Shown: positions 17,755 through 25,910 of the stretch, in pieces
Layout of the letters: the number at the start of each line of letters is the position of its first letter
How positions within the stretch are numbered: position 1 is the stretch's first letter
The notes under the pieces: generated by a model
Database searches by the model: none
Told to the model about the DNA's origin: nothing
Seen by the model: only the letters and a program-made list of their open reading frames with translations
Position numbers and translations under genes: made by a program
Origin: Candidatus Sulfotelmatobacter sp.
GTDB taxonomy: Bacteria > Vulcanimicrobiota > Vulcanimicrobiia > Vulcanimicrobiales > Vulcanimicrobiaceae
Length of the DNA: 64,000 nucleotides
Assembly (NCBI GenBank): GCA_035504415.1
Contig: DATJRY010000021.1
Coordinates: forward strand, 248,001 to 312,000
Direction of reading: 5' to 3'

Positions 17755-18555
17755 ATGGCTACACGGTTCCTGGTCTGCCCGCCCCGCGAAGGTCCCCGCT
17801 ACTCGGCGGACGCCCTGCGGCAATGGGACCGTTTCGTCGAGCTGGCCGGCTGCGTCGGCGAAGCCGAGTTCGTCCGCCTCGACCCGCAGGAGCAAGCCCC
17901 GGACCTGGTCTACACCGCCAACGCGGCGCTCCTCACCAGCAACCTCGCGATTCTGGCCAGCTTCCGCCACGCCGAACGCCGCCGCGAGCAGCCGATCTAC
18001 CGGGCCGCCCTGGCACGCGCCGGCTTCGCCACGACCTTCTTGCGCCAGACCTACTTCGAAGGCGCGGGTGACGCGCTGTTCGACCGGGTTCGCCCGCTGC
18101 TCTATGCCGGCTACGGCTGGCGCACGGAACGCGGCGCGACCCTGCAGCTGCAGGAGATCGTCGGCTGCCGCGTGCTGCCGCTGCTGTTGACCGACGAAGC
18201 CTTCACCCACCTCGACGCGGTGCTCTGCCCGCTGGGCAGCGGCCACGTCCTGGCCTACCTGGAGGCCTTCTCACCGCACGCGCAGTCGATGCTGCGGCGC
18301 GCGATCGAGCCGGGGTGGCTGATCGAGATCGGTCGCGAGGACGCGGCCGAGCTGGCCTGCAACGCGCTCGAGATCGGGGACGCGCTGATCATGCACGCGT
18401 GCTCGCGGCGGCTGCGCGAGCGGCTGCACGACGTCGGCTACCGGGTCTGGTGTACCGATCTCTCGGAGTTCCAGCGCACCGGCGGCTCCGCCAAGGGACT
18501 GACCCTGCGCCTCGACGACGGCCCAGCCGTGGGAATGGCCGCCGCGGCCGTCTGA
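17755..18555 (+). CDS. amidinotransferase/DDAH-fold protein lacking the catalytic Cys
   Basis: 266 residues. The guanidine-modifying fold is recognisable: [12 protein letters not shown] (substrate-binding Asp region), [10 protein letters not shown] (EGxGD), and [14 protein letters not shown] (catalytic His-x-Asp). The C-terminal loop should read GG...Cxx(T/S)L with the nucleophilic Cys. Here it is [11 protein letters not shown], with Gly (GGA codon, 18496-18498) at residue 248. The enzyme may be inactive, use another nucleophile (a Cys lies 14 residues earlier), or bind a guanidine compound without hydrolysing it. A TAGGAT box lies 10 nt before the ATG. Confidence 0.75.
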   Translation: MATRFLVCPPREGPRYSADALRQWDRFVELAGCVGEAEFVRLDPQEQAPDLVYTANAALLTSNLAILASFRHAERRREQPIYRAALARAGFATTFLRQTYFEGAGDALFDRVRPLLYAGYGWRTERGATLQLQEIVGCRVLPLLLTDEAFTHLDAVLCPLGSGHVLAYLEAFSPHAQSMLRRAIEPGWLIEIGREDAAELACNALEIGDALIMHACSRRLRERLHDVGYRVWCTDLSEFQRTGGSAKGLTLRLDDGPAVGMAAAAV

Positions 18556-18586
18556 CGAAGCCCTTTCCCGCTCAGGGAGGGCAGTC

Positions 18587-19039
18587 ATGAAAACCATCAC
18601 CATCAACGGCGTCGACCATCAGGTCGACGTCCCTGATGACATGCCGCTACTGTGGGTCATCCGTGACGTCGTCGGTCTGACCGGCACCAAGTTCGGCTGC
18701 GGCGTCGCGACCTGCGGCGCGTGCACCGTTCATCTCGAAGGCGACGCCGTGCGTTCGTGCATGACGCCGATGTCGCGCGCCTACGGCAAGAAGGTCACCA
18801 CGATCGAAGGGCTCTCGCCCGACGGAACGCATCCGATCCAGGTCGCGTGGGTCGACGACGCCGTGCCGCAGTGCGGCTACTGTCAGCCCGGCCAGATGAT
18901 GACCGCGTCGGCGCTGCTGGCCAAGACGCCGAAGCCCAGCGACGAAGAGATCCGCACCGCACTGACCGGCAATATCTGCCGCTGCGGCTGCTATCAGCGC
19001 ATCGAAGCGGCCGTCAAGCGCGCCGCGGGGATCGCCTGA
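18587..19039 (+). CDS. [2Fe-2S] subunit of a two-subunit molybdenum hydroxylase (IorA-like)
   Basis: 150 residues after a strong AGGGAGGG ribosome site. The plant-type ferredoxin cluster motif is [14 protein letters not shown]; the second, helical cluster domain carries [11 protein letters not shown] and [11 protein letters not shown]. This is the electron-transfer subunit of xanthine-oxidase-family enzymes. It is translated with the large subunit (TGATG overlap). With only two subunits it matches isoquinoline 1-oxidoreductase/nicotinate-type enzymes, which pass electrons to a cytochrome rather than to FAD. Confidence 0.93.
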   Translation: MKTITINGVDHQVDVPDDMPLLWVIRDVVGLTGTKFGCGVATCGACTVHLEGDAVRSCMTPMSRAYGKKVTTIEGLSPDGTHPIQVAWVDDAVPQCGYCQPGQMMTASALLAKTPKPSDEEIRTALTGNICRCGCYQRIEAAVKRAAGIA

Positions 19040-21156
19040 TGCGCCGCGCCGCATTTCTCCAGCTGACGACGAGCATGGGCGCCGGCCTCGCGCTGGGCGC
19101 GATGCTGCCCGTCGCGCTCAAGCCCGCGCGCGCGCTCGCCGCGCCCGCGACCGACGCGTTCTCGCCCAACGTTTGGGTGCACGTGCGCACCGACGGCACC
19201 GTCAAGGTGATGCTCTCGAAGTCCGAGATGGGGCAAGGCGTCTACACCGGCTTGCCGATGATGGTCGCCGAGGAGCTCGACGTGCCGATGGACCGCATCG
19301 TCGTCGAGATGGCGCCCGCCGAGGACGCCTACGCCGACCTGCTCTTCACGCACGACCTCACCACCGGCGGCAGCACCAGCACGCCCGACATGTGGCCGGT
19401 GCTGCGCCAAGCCGGCGCGACCGCGCGCGCGATGCTGGTCGCCGCCGCGGCCAAACAGTGGGGCGTCTCACCCGCCAGCTGCACGACGGCCAACGGCGTC
19501 GTCACCTCCGGCACGCACCACGCGACGTACGCCGAGCTGGCGGCCATCGCGGCGACGCTGCCGGTTCCCACCAACGTCCCGCTCAAGGACCCCGCGCAGT
19601 ACACGGTCATCGGCACGTCGCCCAAGCGCCTGGACATCGACGCGAAGGTCCGCGGCACGGCGCAGTTCGGGATCGACGTCGTGCTGCCGGGGATGCTCTA
19701 CGCGAACATCCAGAAGTCGCCGACGTTCGGCGGCACGGTCGTCTCCTACGACGCGACCGCCGCGAAGGCGGTACCGGGCGTGGTCGACGTCTTCCCGGTG
19801 TCGTCGGGCGTGGCGGTCGTCGCGACCAACACCTGGGCAGCGTTCCAGGGCGCGCAGAAGGTGAAGGTCACCTGGAAGCCGGGCATGACCAAGAGCTCGA
19901 AGGAGCTCTTCGCCGAAGCCGAGCACCTGGCGCGCACCACCACCGTCGTCACCGACAAGCGCGGCGCGGCGAACCTCGCGGTCGCGCCCGGCAAGGAGCT
20001 CGGCGCGGTCTACAAGGGACCGTTCCTCGCGCACACGCCGATGGAACCGATGAACACGACTGTCTGGGTTCGTCCCGACGGCGTCGAGATCTGGTCGCCC
20101 ACACAAGTCCAGTCGCGCACCAAGGCGATCGGCATGCAGATCACCGGCATGCCGGCCGACAAGGTGCAGGTCCACTGCACGTTCCTGGGCGGCGGCTTCG
20201 GACGCCGGCTGCATCCGGACTTCGTCGTCGACGCGGTCGAGGTCGGCAAGCACATGGCCGGCAAACCGGTGAAGACGATGTGGCGGCGCGAAGACGACGT
20301 CAAGAACGACGCCTTCCGTCCGATGGCGGTCAGCGTCGTTCGAGCGAAGCTCGACGGCGGTACCGTCAGCGGCTGGGAGCACCGCACCGCGCAGAAGTCA
20401 ATCATGCGCACCTGGGCGCCGCCGCTGTTCAAGGACGGCCTGGACGCGTTCGCCGTCGGCTCGTGCACGCCCGAAGACTACGCGTTCCCGAACGCGGCGA
20501 CGTACTACTCCGACCACCCCTACGAGGTCCCGGTCGGATTCATGCGCGCGCCGGGCGCGAACTGGAACTGCTTCGTCACCGAGTCGTTCATGGACGAGCT
20601 CGCGCACGCGGCCGGCGCCGACCCGCTGGCGTTCCGTCTGGCGAACCTGGGTCCGAAGGCGACGCGCGCGCGCGCCGTGCTGCAGCTCGCGGCGGAAAAG
20701 GCGAACTGGGGGCATCCGCTCGCAGGCACGACCCAGGGTCTGGCCCTAGGCTGGTGGGGCGGCGCATACTCGGCCATCGTCGCCGACGTCGCGCTCAACG
20801 GCTCGCAGGTGATCGTCAAGCGGGCCGTCATCGCCGTCGACATCGGTCGCGTCATCCATCCCGACATCGCGCTGGCGCAGGTCCAGGGCGCGCTCAACTA
20901 CGGCCTGGCGATGGCGTTGACCGCCAAGATCACGCTGACCAACGGCGTCGTCGATCAGAACAACTTCTACGACTACACGGTGCTCCGCATGAACCAGTCA
21001 CCGGAGATCGCCGTCTACATCGTGCCGAGCACGGAGAGTCCCGCCGGCGTCGGCGAGCTCGGCGTGCCGGCGATCGCGCCGGCGATCGGCAACGCGATCT
21101 TCCGGGCCACCGGGAAACGCGTGCGCGAGCTGCCCTTCAGCGACGCACTGGCCTAG
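19039..21156 (+). CDS. molybdopterin-binding subunit, xanthine-dehydrogenase family (IorB-like)
   Basis: 705 residues. The N-terminus [22 protein letters not shown] looks like a short twin-arginine/hydrophobic export signal, as in periplasmic IorB-type enzymes. Typical blocks are SEMGQGVYTGLPMMVAEEL, FLGGGFGRRLHPDFVVDAVEV, a molybdopterin contact at FMRAPGANWNCFVTESFMDE, and the active-site glutamate in VGELGVPAIAPAIGNAIF. It should hydroxylate an aldehyde or N-heterocycle outside the cytoplasmic membrane. The substrate is not evident. The gene ends at a strong terminator and converges on mocA. Confidence 0.92.
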   Translation: MRRAAFLQLTTSMGAGLALGAMLPVALKPARALAAPATDAFSPNVWVHVRTDGTVKVMLSKSEMGQGVYTGLPMMVAEELDVPMDRIVVEMAPAEDAYADLLFTHDLTTGGSTSTPDMWPVLRQAGATARAMLVAAAAKQWGVSPASCTTANGVVTSGTHHATYAELAAIAATLPVPTNVPLKDPAQYTVIGTSPKRLDIDAKVRGTAQFGIDVVLPGMLYANIQKSPTFGGTVVSYDATAAKAVPGVVDVFPVSSGVAVVATNTWAAFQGAQKVKVTWKPGMTKSSKELFAEAEHLARTTTVVTDKRGAANLAVAPGKELGAVYKGPFLAHTPMEPMNTTVWVRPDGVEIWSPTQVQSRTKAIGMQITGMPADKVQVHCTFLGGGFGRRLHPDFVVDAVEVGKHMAGKPVKTMWRREDDVKNDAFRPMAVSVVRAKLDGGTVSGWEHRTAQKSIMRTWAPPLFKDGLDAFAVGSCTPEDYAFPNAATYYSDHPYEVPVGFMRAPGANWNCFVTESFMDELAHAAGADPLAFRLANLGPKATRARAVLQLAAEKANWGHPLAGTTQGLALGWWGGAYSAIVADVALNGSQVIVKRAVIAVDIGRVIHPDIALAQVQGALNYGLAMALTAKITLTNGVVDQNNFYDYTVLRMNQSPEIAVYIVPSTESPAGVGELGVPAIAPAIGNAIFRATGKRVRELPFSDALA

Positions 21157-21179
21157 CGCGCCGCTCGCCCGACCACGGC

Positions 21180-21212
21180 AACGGCCGTCGCACCTCGCGT
21201 GCGACGGCCGTT
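21180..21212 (+). terminator. perfect 14-bp hairpin after the Ior-type operon
   Basis: Arms at 21180-21193 and 21199-21212 are fully complementary, with a 5-nt loop, followed by CTCGTTTC. It sits 24 bp after the large-subunit stop and 22 bp before the convergent mocA stop, so it may serve both strands. Confidence 0.75.
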
Positions 21213-21233
21213 CTCGTTTCACCGGCACCGCGC

Positions 21234-21839
21234 TCAGCCGCGGTCGTGCTCGCGCGCGCGCGCTTTCGCCTTCGCTTCCGCCGTGTGCCACGCTTCGGGC
21301 GTATCGACGTCGGTCACGTAGGCCTCGTCGTGCTCGAGCATCTCGGCGATCCGCAGCGCCGGATCGCGCCGCACGCGCGCCGGCGGCTCGTCGTCGCGCA
21401 GGTTCGGGATGCGCGTACGGGCCTTCGGCGACCAGATCACCGGATGGCCGGGCGTGCCGTGGACGACCGGATAGGCGATGTCGACGTCGGGCGCGACGCG
21501 CGCGAGGAACGCGCGGATGCGCGCCGCGTCGAGGAACGGCAGATCGGCCGGCAGCACGACCAACGTGTGGTCGTACGGCAGCGCGGCGTGCGCCAGCGCG
21601 AGCGTCGCGCTCGGCCCCGGCGTCGGCTTGGTGACGATCAGGCGCGCGAAGCGCAGGTCGTTCATCGTGTCGGCGACGGGCGGCGTCGCGACGACCAGCG
21701 GCGCCAGCTCGCGCAGCGCCAGCACCAGCCGCCGCGCCAGCGGTTCGCCGGCGAACGGCTCGACGAGCTTGTGGAATCCCATCCGCTCCGAGCGTCCGCC
21801 CGCGAGGACGACGACCTGAAACGGCGCGTTCACCGGCAC
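21234..21839 (-). CDS. mocA: molybdenum cofactor cytidylyltransferase (MocA/MobA-like NTP transferase)
   Basis: 201 residues. The nucleotide-binding start is VVVLAGGRSERMGFHKLVEPF, and VVLPADLPFLDAARIRAFL holds the metal-binding Asp; PVVHGTPGHPVIWSP is also family-typical. Enzymes of this type load CMP onto molybdopterin to make the cofactor used by xanthine-oxidase-family enzymes, two of which flank this gene. That makes the functional call firm. A shortened, frameshifted second copy is at 23938-24068. Confidence 0.85.
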   Translation of the reverse strand: MPVNAPFQVVVLAGGRSERMGFHKLVEPFAGEPLARRLVLALRELAPLVVATPPVADTMNDLRFARLIVTKPTPGPSATLALAHAALPYDHTLVVLPADLPFLDAARIRAFLARVAPDVDIAYPVVHGTPGHPVIWSPKARTRIPNLRDDEPPARVRRDPALRIAEMLEHDEAYVTDVDTPEAWHTAEAKAKARAREHDRG

Positions 21840-21892
21840 GGCGATGCCGTACGCGCCGCGATCGTGGGCTCCTGGTACGGCGCGCCCGCGGG

Positions 21893-23632
21893 CTACGGAA
21901 CGACCGTGATGTTGCCCGGCGTGAAGCTCAGCGCTGCCTGGCTCGTGCTGGCCGCGCTCGCCGGGTTCACCGCCATCAGCCCCTGCGGCTGGGCGTAGAA
22001 GACGTTGCCGATCGCGTCCGCGGTCAGGCCGTACGGCTGCGCGTACGGAAGACTGGCCGGGACCGACAAGAACGGGCTCGTTGCGTTGGGCGCGAAGAAG
22101 TTCAGGGCGCCGTTGTAATAGACGGTCACGTTCCCGGACGAGTCGCAGGCGATCTGGTAGGCCTGCTGCGCGATCGCGCTGCCGGCCGGAAACGCTTGCA
22201 CGAAACCGCCGCTGGCCGGGCTGACGAACTCGACAGCGATCGACGCGTTGCCGGCGCCGTTATACGTCATCAGCAGGGCATCGTGGCTTGCGCCCGCGCC
22301 GAACCCCGTCGGACAATAGATCGCGTCGAACGAGTCGTTGCCGTAGCCGCTGAAGCTGCTGGTCGAACCGGCAAAGAGACCGCCGGAGCCGTTGGCGACG
22401 AGAAACGCGTTATGCTGCGGATTCGCGCCGAAGACGATGTTCGGCACGTCGGACACCGGCGAGCTCGAGCCGGAGTACGGTGGGACGGTGGCCAGGAAGC
22501 CGCTGGGGTCGGACACGTCGATGTCGCCGCTCCCGGCGTCGTACGTGAGCCGAACCGCGGTGGGATCGACCAGCCCGAGCGGCAGGTCCGACGAGCTCGT
22601 ATACGGATACGCGCTCATGGCCAGCTTGCTGTTCGCGTCGAAGAAGTAGATATTGCCGCTCGCGTCGCTGACCAGGCCCTGCGCCGTCGTCGACGCCGCC
22701 AACACGCCGAGCTGCAGACGCATGTCGGGATAGGCGATGAAGAGGATGGAGCCGGCGGGCTGATAGCTGTCCATGGCGACAATCTCTTGCGGTTCGACCG
22801 TGAAGGTCGCCGAGCAGGCGACGCTTCCGCCACAGCTCGCGCCGCCGGCCAGCGTCGCCGTCAGCGTCAGCGTTTGCGCGACGCCGTCGAACGAGCTCGC
22901 GGTGATCGAGAACGCGTTGGGTGCGGTGGTCGTCGGTTGGACCAGTGCCAGCGGGTTGGGGGCGCTATGACCGGAGAGCGCGAGCGCGTAGGTCGGCGCG
23001 CCGGGACCGACGATCACGTTGCCGTCGACGTCGAGCGCGTTGACGATGAACCGTGAGGACGGCCAAACGGGTTCGACGACGGACTGCGTGGTGGCCCCGT
23101 ACGAGCCCGGATAGGATGCGATCGCATAGGATGCCGGCAGCGCGCCGAGCGTCGCCTGGATCGTGTTGGCCTGGCCGGCAACGATGGTGACGGCGACGTT
23201 CGTTGCGGACGAGAGCGCATTGCCGCTCGCGTCGTCCGTCGTGAAGCTGCCGACGTACGTTCCGAACGAGAGCGCGATGTTCAGCGTGCAGACGGTCGAC
23301 GCGAGCGACGAGACACACCCGGACGACGACGGCGTCAGCGACGCGTTGAACGTCTGCGGTCCGCCGGGCGTCGATCCGGTCGGCGTGAAAACGATCGCGA
23401 TCGACGCGGTCGCCGGCGAGAGGTAGCGCGGCAGCCGCGCGCCCGACGAGGTCGTTTTCCCGGTCGGGATCGTGATGACGAGCTTCGCGTGGGCGAGTGC
23501 CGGCTGCCGGTCAGGCGGCGCGGCGGGGACACTGCGCGTGCCGCCCGCGGCACAAGCGGCCAGACCGGCCACCGCGACGACGCCGCCCACGAGGACGAAA
23601 AAACGACGGGCCAGCGAAGCGGACCACCGCAT
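21893..23632 (-). CDS. propeller lipoprotein (paralogue B1)
   Basis: 579 residues. Lipobox LAAC; RYLSPATASIAIVFTPTG; a domain with the two-Cys strand SSGCVSSLASTVCTLNI; then NALDVDGNVIVGPGAPTY and an Ig-like unit with CGGSVACSATF. The C-terminal half is propeller-like (DASGNIYFFDA, DSSGNVTVYYNG, DAIGNVFYAQPQG). The architecture matches the lipoproteins at 13304 and 15002, and it is very close in sequence to 24105. It is 53 bp upstream of mocA on the same strand. Its leader, just before the ATG, is conserved with that of the 24105 gene. Confidence 0.8.
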   Translation of the reverse strand: MRWSASLARRFFVLVGGVVAVAGLAACAAGGTRSVPAAPPDRQPALAHAKLVITIPTGKTTSSGARLPRYLSPATASIAIVFTPTGSTPGGPQTFNASLTPSSSGCVSSLASTVCTLNIALSFGTYVGSFTTDDASGNALSSATNVAVTIVAGQANTIQATLGALPASYAIASYPGSYGATTQSVVEPVWPSSRFIVNALDVDGNVIVGPGAPTYALALSGHSAPNPLALVQPTTTAPNAFSITASSFDGVAQTLTLTATLAGGASCGGSVACSATFTVEPQEIVAMDSYQPAGSILFIAYPDMRLQLGVLAASTTAQGLVSDASGNIYFFDANSKLAMSAYPYTSSSDLPLGLVDPTAVRLTYDAGSGDIDVSDPSGFLATVPPYSGSSSPVSDVPNIVFGANPQHNAFLVANGSGGLFAGSTSSFSGYGNDSFDAIYCPTGFGAGASHDALLMTYNGAGNASIAVEFVSPASGGFVQAFPAGSAIAQQAYQIACDSSGNVTVYYNGALNFFAPNATSPFLSVPASLPYAQPYGLTADAIGNVFYAQPQGLMAVNPASAASTSQAALSFTPGNITVVP

Positions 23633-23672
23633 GGCGGAGCCTTCGGCTAGCCCCTCCCGCCGCCCCCTACCG
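23633..23672 (-). promoter_or_regulatory. conserved leader before lipoprotein B1
   Basis: About 40 bp immediately before the ATG are nearly identical to the leader of the 24105 gene (25842-25881). Both contain GGCTAGCCGAAGG or GGCTGGCCGAAGG, whose GAAGG end serves as ribosome site, with a G-rich stretch above it. Conservation beyond the coding region marks a recent duplication that included the control region. Confidence 0.5.
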
Positions 23673-23720
23673 CCCGGCGCCGTACGCGCCGCGACCGCGG
23701 GCTCCTGGACGCCCCGCGGG

Positions 23721-23937
23721 CTACGGGATGACCGTGATGTTGCCCGGCGTGATGGTCAGCGCCGCCTGGCTCGTGCTCGCCGTGCTGTTCGGGTTGACCG
23801 CGATCAGCCCGTGCGGCTGGGCGAAGAAGACGTCGCCGATCGCGTCCGTGGTCAGACCGTACGGCTGCGAGTACGGCAGACTGGCGGGGACCGACAAGAA
23901 CGGGCTGGTCGCGCCGGGGGTGAAGAAGTTCAGCGGG
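23721..23937 (-). pseudogene. remnant: C-terminal 70 codons of a propeller lipoprotein
   Basis: Encodes an intact C-terminal tail (DAIGDVFFAQPHGLIAVNP ... TPGNITVIP, then stop) almost the same as the ends of the lipoproteins at 21893 and 24105. It is cut off at 23937 within the LNFF strand and fused head-to-tail to a piece of mocA. No start or signal sequence remains. Confidence 0.8.
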
Positions 23938-24068
23938 CCCCGGCGTCGGCTTGGTGACGATCAGGCGCGCGAAGCGCAGGTCGTTGATCGTGTCGGCCCC
24001 ATGCGCTCGGAGCGCCCGCCCGCGAGTACGACGATCTGCAGCCCCGCCGGCCACCGCGAATCCGTCAC
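23938..24068 (-). pseudogene. remnant: N-terminal mocA fragment with internal deletion
   Basis: From a GTG at 24068 it reads IVVLAGGRSERMG as in mocA. It then jumps, with a frame change, to NDLRFARLIVTKPTPGP, having lost about 40 codons, and ends where the lipoprotein remnant begins. The motif order and strand match the intact mocA at 21234. It is the debris of a former mocA-lipoprotein unit. Confidence 0.8.
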
Positions 24069-24104
24069 CCGTGGGATGTACGCAGTGGCCGTCGCGATCT
24101 CCGG

Positions 24105-25841
24105 CTACGGAATGGTCGCGATGTTGCCGGGCGTGAAGCTGAGCGCGGCCTGGCTCGTGCTCGCCGTGCTCCCCGGGTTCACGGCCAGCAGCCCGTTCGG
24201 CTGCGCGTAGAAGACGTCACCGATCGCATCCGTCGTCAGCCCGTACGGCTTGGCATACGGAAGGGCGGCCGGCACGGTGAGGAACGGGCTCGTCGCGTTG
24301 GGCGCGAAGACGTTCAACGCGCCGTTGTAGTAGACCGTCACGTTACCGGAGGAGTCGCAGGCGATCTGATAGGCCTGTTGCGCGATCTCGGTGCCGGCCG
24401 GGAAGCCCTGCACGAAGCCGTTGCTCGCCGGGCTGACGAATTCGATCGCGATCGAGCCGTTGCCGCTGCCGTTGTACGTCATGAGCAACGCGTCATGTGT
24501 CGCGCCGCTGCCGAACCCCGTCGGGCAGTAGATCGCATCGAACGAATCGCTGCCGTTCCCGGCAAAGCTGCTGTAGGTGCCCGCGATGAGACCGCCGGCG
24601 CCGTTGGCGACGAGGAACGCGTTGTGATCTGGATTCGCTCCGTAGACGACGTTCGAGACGTTGCTGACCGGTGAGTAACTGGTCGAATACGGCGGGTAGA
24701 TGACCGCAAAACTGCTCGGGTCGGACACGTCGATGTCGCCGATGCCGGCGTCGTAGGTCAGGCGAACCGCCGCCGCGTCGACCAGCCCGACGGGCAGATC
24801 GGTCTTGCTCGTAAACGGATAGGCGCTCTTGGCCAGCTCGCTGTTCGCGTCGAAGAAGTAGATGTTGCCGCTGCCGTCGCTGACCACACCCTGCGCCGTC
24901 GTCGATGCCGGCAGCACGCCGAGTTGGAGCTTCATGTCGGGATAGGCGACGAAGACGATGGACCCGGCCGGCTGATAGCTGTCCATCGCAACGATCTCTT
25001 GCGGGTCGACCGTGAACGTCGCCGAGCAGACGACGGCGCCGCCGCAGCTCGCACCGCCGGCGAGGGTCGCCGTCAGCGTCAGCGTTTGCGCGGCGCCGTC
25101 GTACGAGCTCTCACTGATCGTGAACGCGTTGGGCGCGCTCGTCGTCGGCTGCACCAGCGTCAGCGGATTGGGCGCGCCGTGCCCCGAGAGCGCGACCGTG
25201 TACGTCGGCGCGCCGGGACCGACGATCACGTTGCCGTCGACGTCGAGCGCGTTGATGATGAACTTCGAGGACGGCCAGACCGGTTCGACGGCCTGCGTCG
25301 TCGTCGCACCGAACGAGCCCGGGTACGGCGCGATCGCATACGATGCCGGCAGTGCGCCGAGCGTCGCTTGGATCGTATTGGCCTGGCCCTCGACGATCGT
25401 GATGGCGACGCTGGTCGCCGACGAGAGCGGATTGGAGCTGGCGTCCTCCGTCGTGAAGCTGCCCAGATAGGTGCCGGCCGCAAGCGTGATGTTCAGCGTG
25501 CAGACGGTCGAGGCGAGCGAGGAGCTACAGCCGCTCGACGTCGGCGTCAACGACGCGTTGAACGTCTGCGGTCCGCCGGGCGTCGACCCGGTCGGCGTAA
25601 AGACGATTGCGATCGACGCGGTCGCGGGCGAGAGGTAGCGCGGCAGCCGCGCGCCGGACGAGGTCGTTTTTCCGCTCGGGATCGTGATGACGATCTTCGC
25701 GTGCGCGAGCGCCGGCTGTCGATCGTTCGGAGCGCTGGGGACACTGCGCGCACCGCCCGCGCCGCACGCGGCCAGACCGGCCGCCGCGACGACGGCGCTC
25801 GCGAGGACGAAAAAATGACGGGCGACGAAAGCTGACCGCAT
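24105..25841 (-). CDS. propeller lipoprotein (paralogue B2)
   Basis: 578 residues, closely matching the 21893 protein along the whole length. Lipobox LAAC, RYLSPATASIAIVFTPTG, the SSGCSSSLASTVCTLNI strand, NALDVDGNVIVGPGAPTY, then blades with DGSGNIYFFDA, DSSGNVTVYYNG and DAIGDVFYAQPNG. Complete and in frame. It would be exported and lipid-anchored; ligand unknown. The unit mocA remnant plus this gene mirrors the intact mocA plus 21893 unit. Confidence 0.8.
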   Translation of the reverse strand: MRSAFVARHFFVLASAVVAAAGLAACGAGGARSVPSAPNDRQPALAHAKIVITIPSGKTTSSGARLPRYLSPATASIAIVFTPTGSTPGGPQTFNASLTPTSSGCSSSLASTVCTLNITLAAGTYLGSFTTEDASSNPLSSATSVAITIVEGQANTIQATLGALPASYAIAPYPGSFGATTTQAVEPVWPSSKFIINALDVDGNVIVGPGAPTYTVALSGHGAPNPLTLVQPTTSAPNAFTISESSYDGAAQTLTLTATLAGGASCGGAVVCSATFTVDPQEIVAMDSYQPAGSIVFVAYPDMKLQLGVLPASTTAQGVVSDGSGNIYFFDANSELAKSAYPFTSKTDLPVGLVDAAAVRLTYDAGIGDIDVSDPSSFAVIYPPYSTSYSPVSNVSNVVYGANPDHNAFLVANGAGGLIAGTYSSFAGNGSDSFDAIYCPTGFGSGATHDALLMTYNGSGNGSIAIEFVSPASNGFVQGFPAGTEIAQQAYQIACDSSGNVTVYYNGALNVFAPNATSPFLTVPAALPYAKPYGLTTDAIGDVFYAQPNGLLAVNPGSTASTSQAALSFTPGNIATIP

Positions 25842-25881
25842 GGCGTAACCTTCGGCCAGCCCCTCGCGCCGCCCCTACCGC
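25842..25881 (-). promoter_or_regulatory. conserved leader before lipoprotein B2
   Basis: Same leader as at 23633-23672, with a few substitutions: CCGAAGG ribosome site followed by a short spacer and the ATG. It is G-rich on the coding strand above the site. Confidence 0.5.
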
Positions 25882-25910
25882 CCCCCCCTCCCCCGTCCGA
25901 TCGGCAATCG

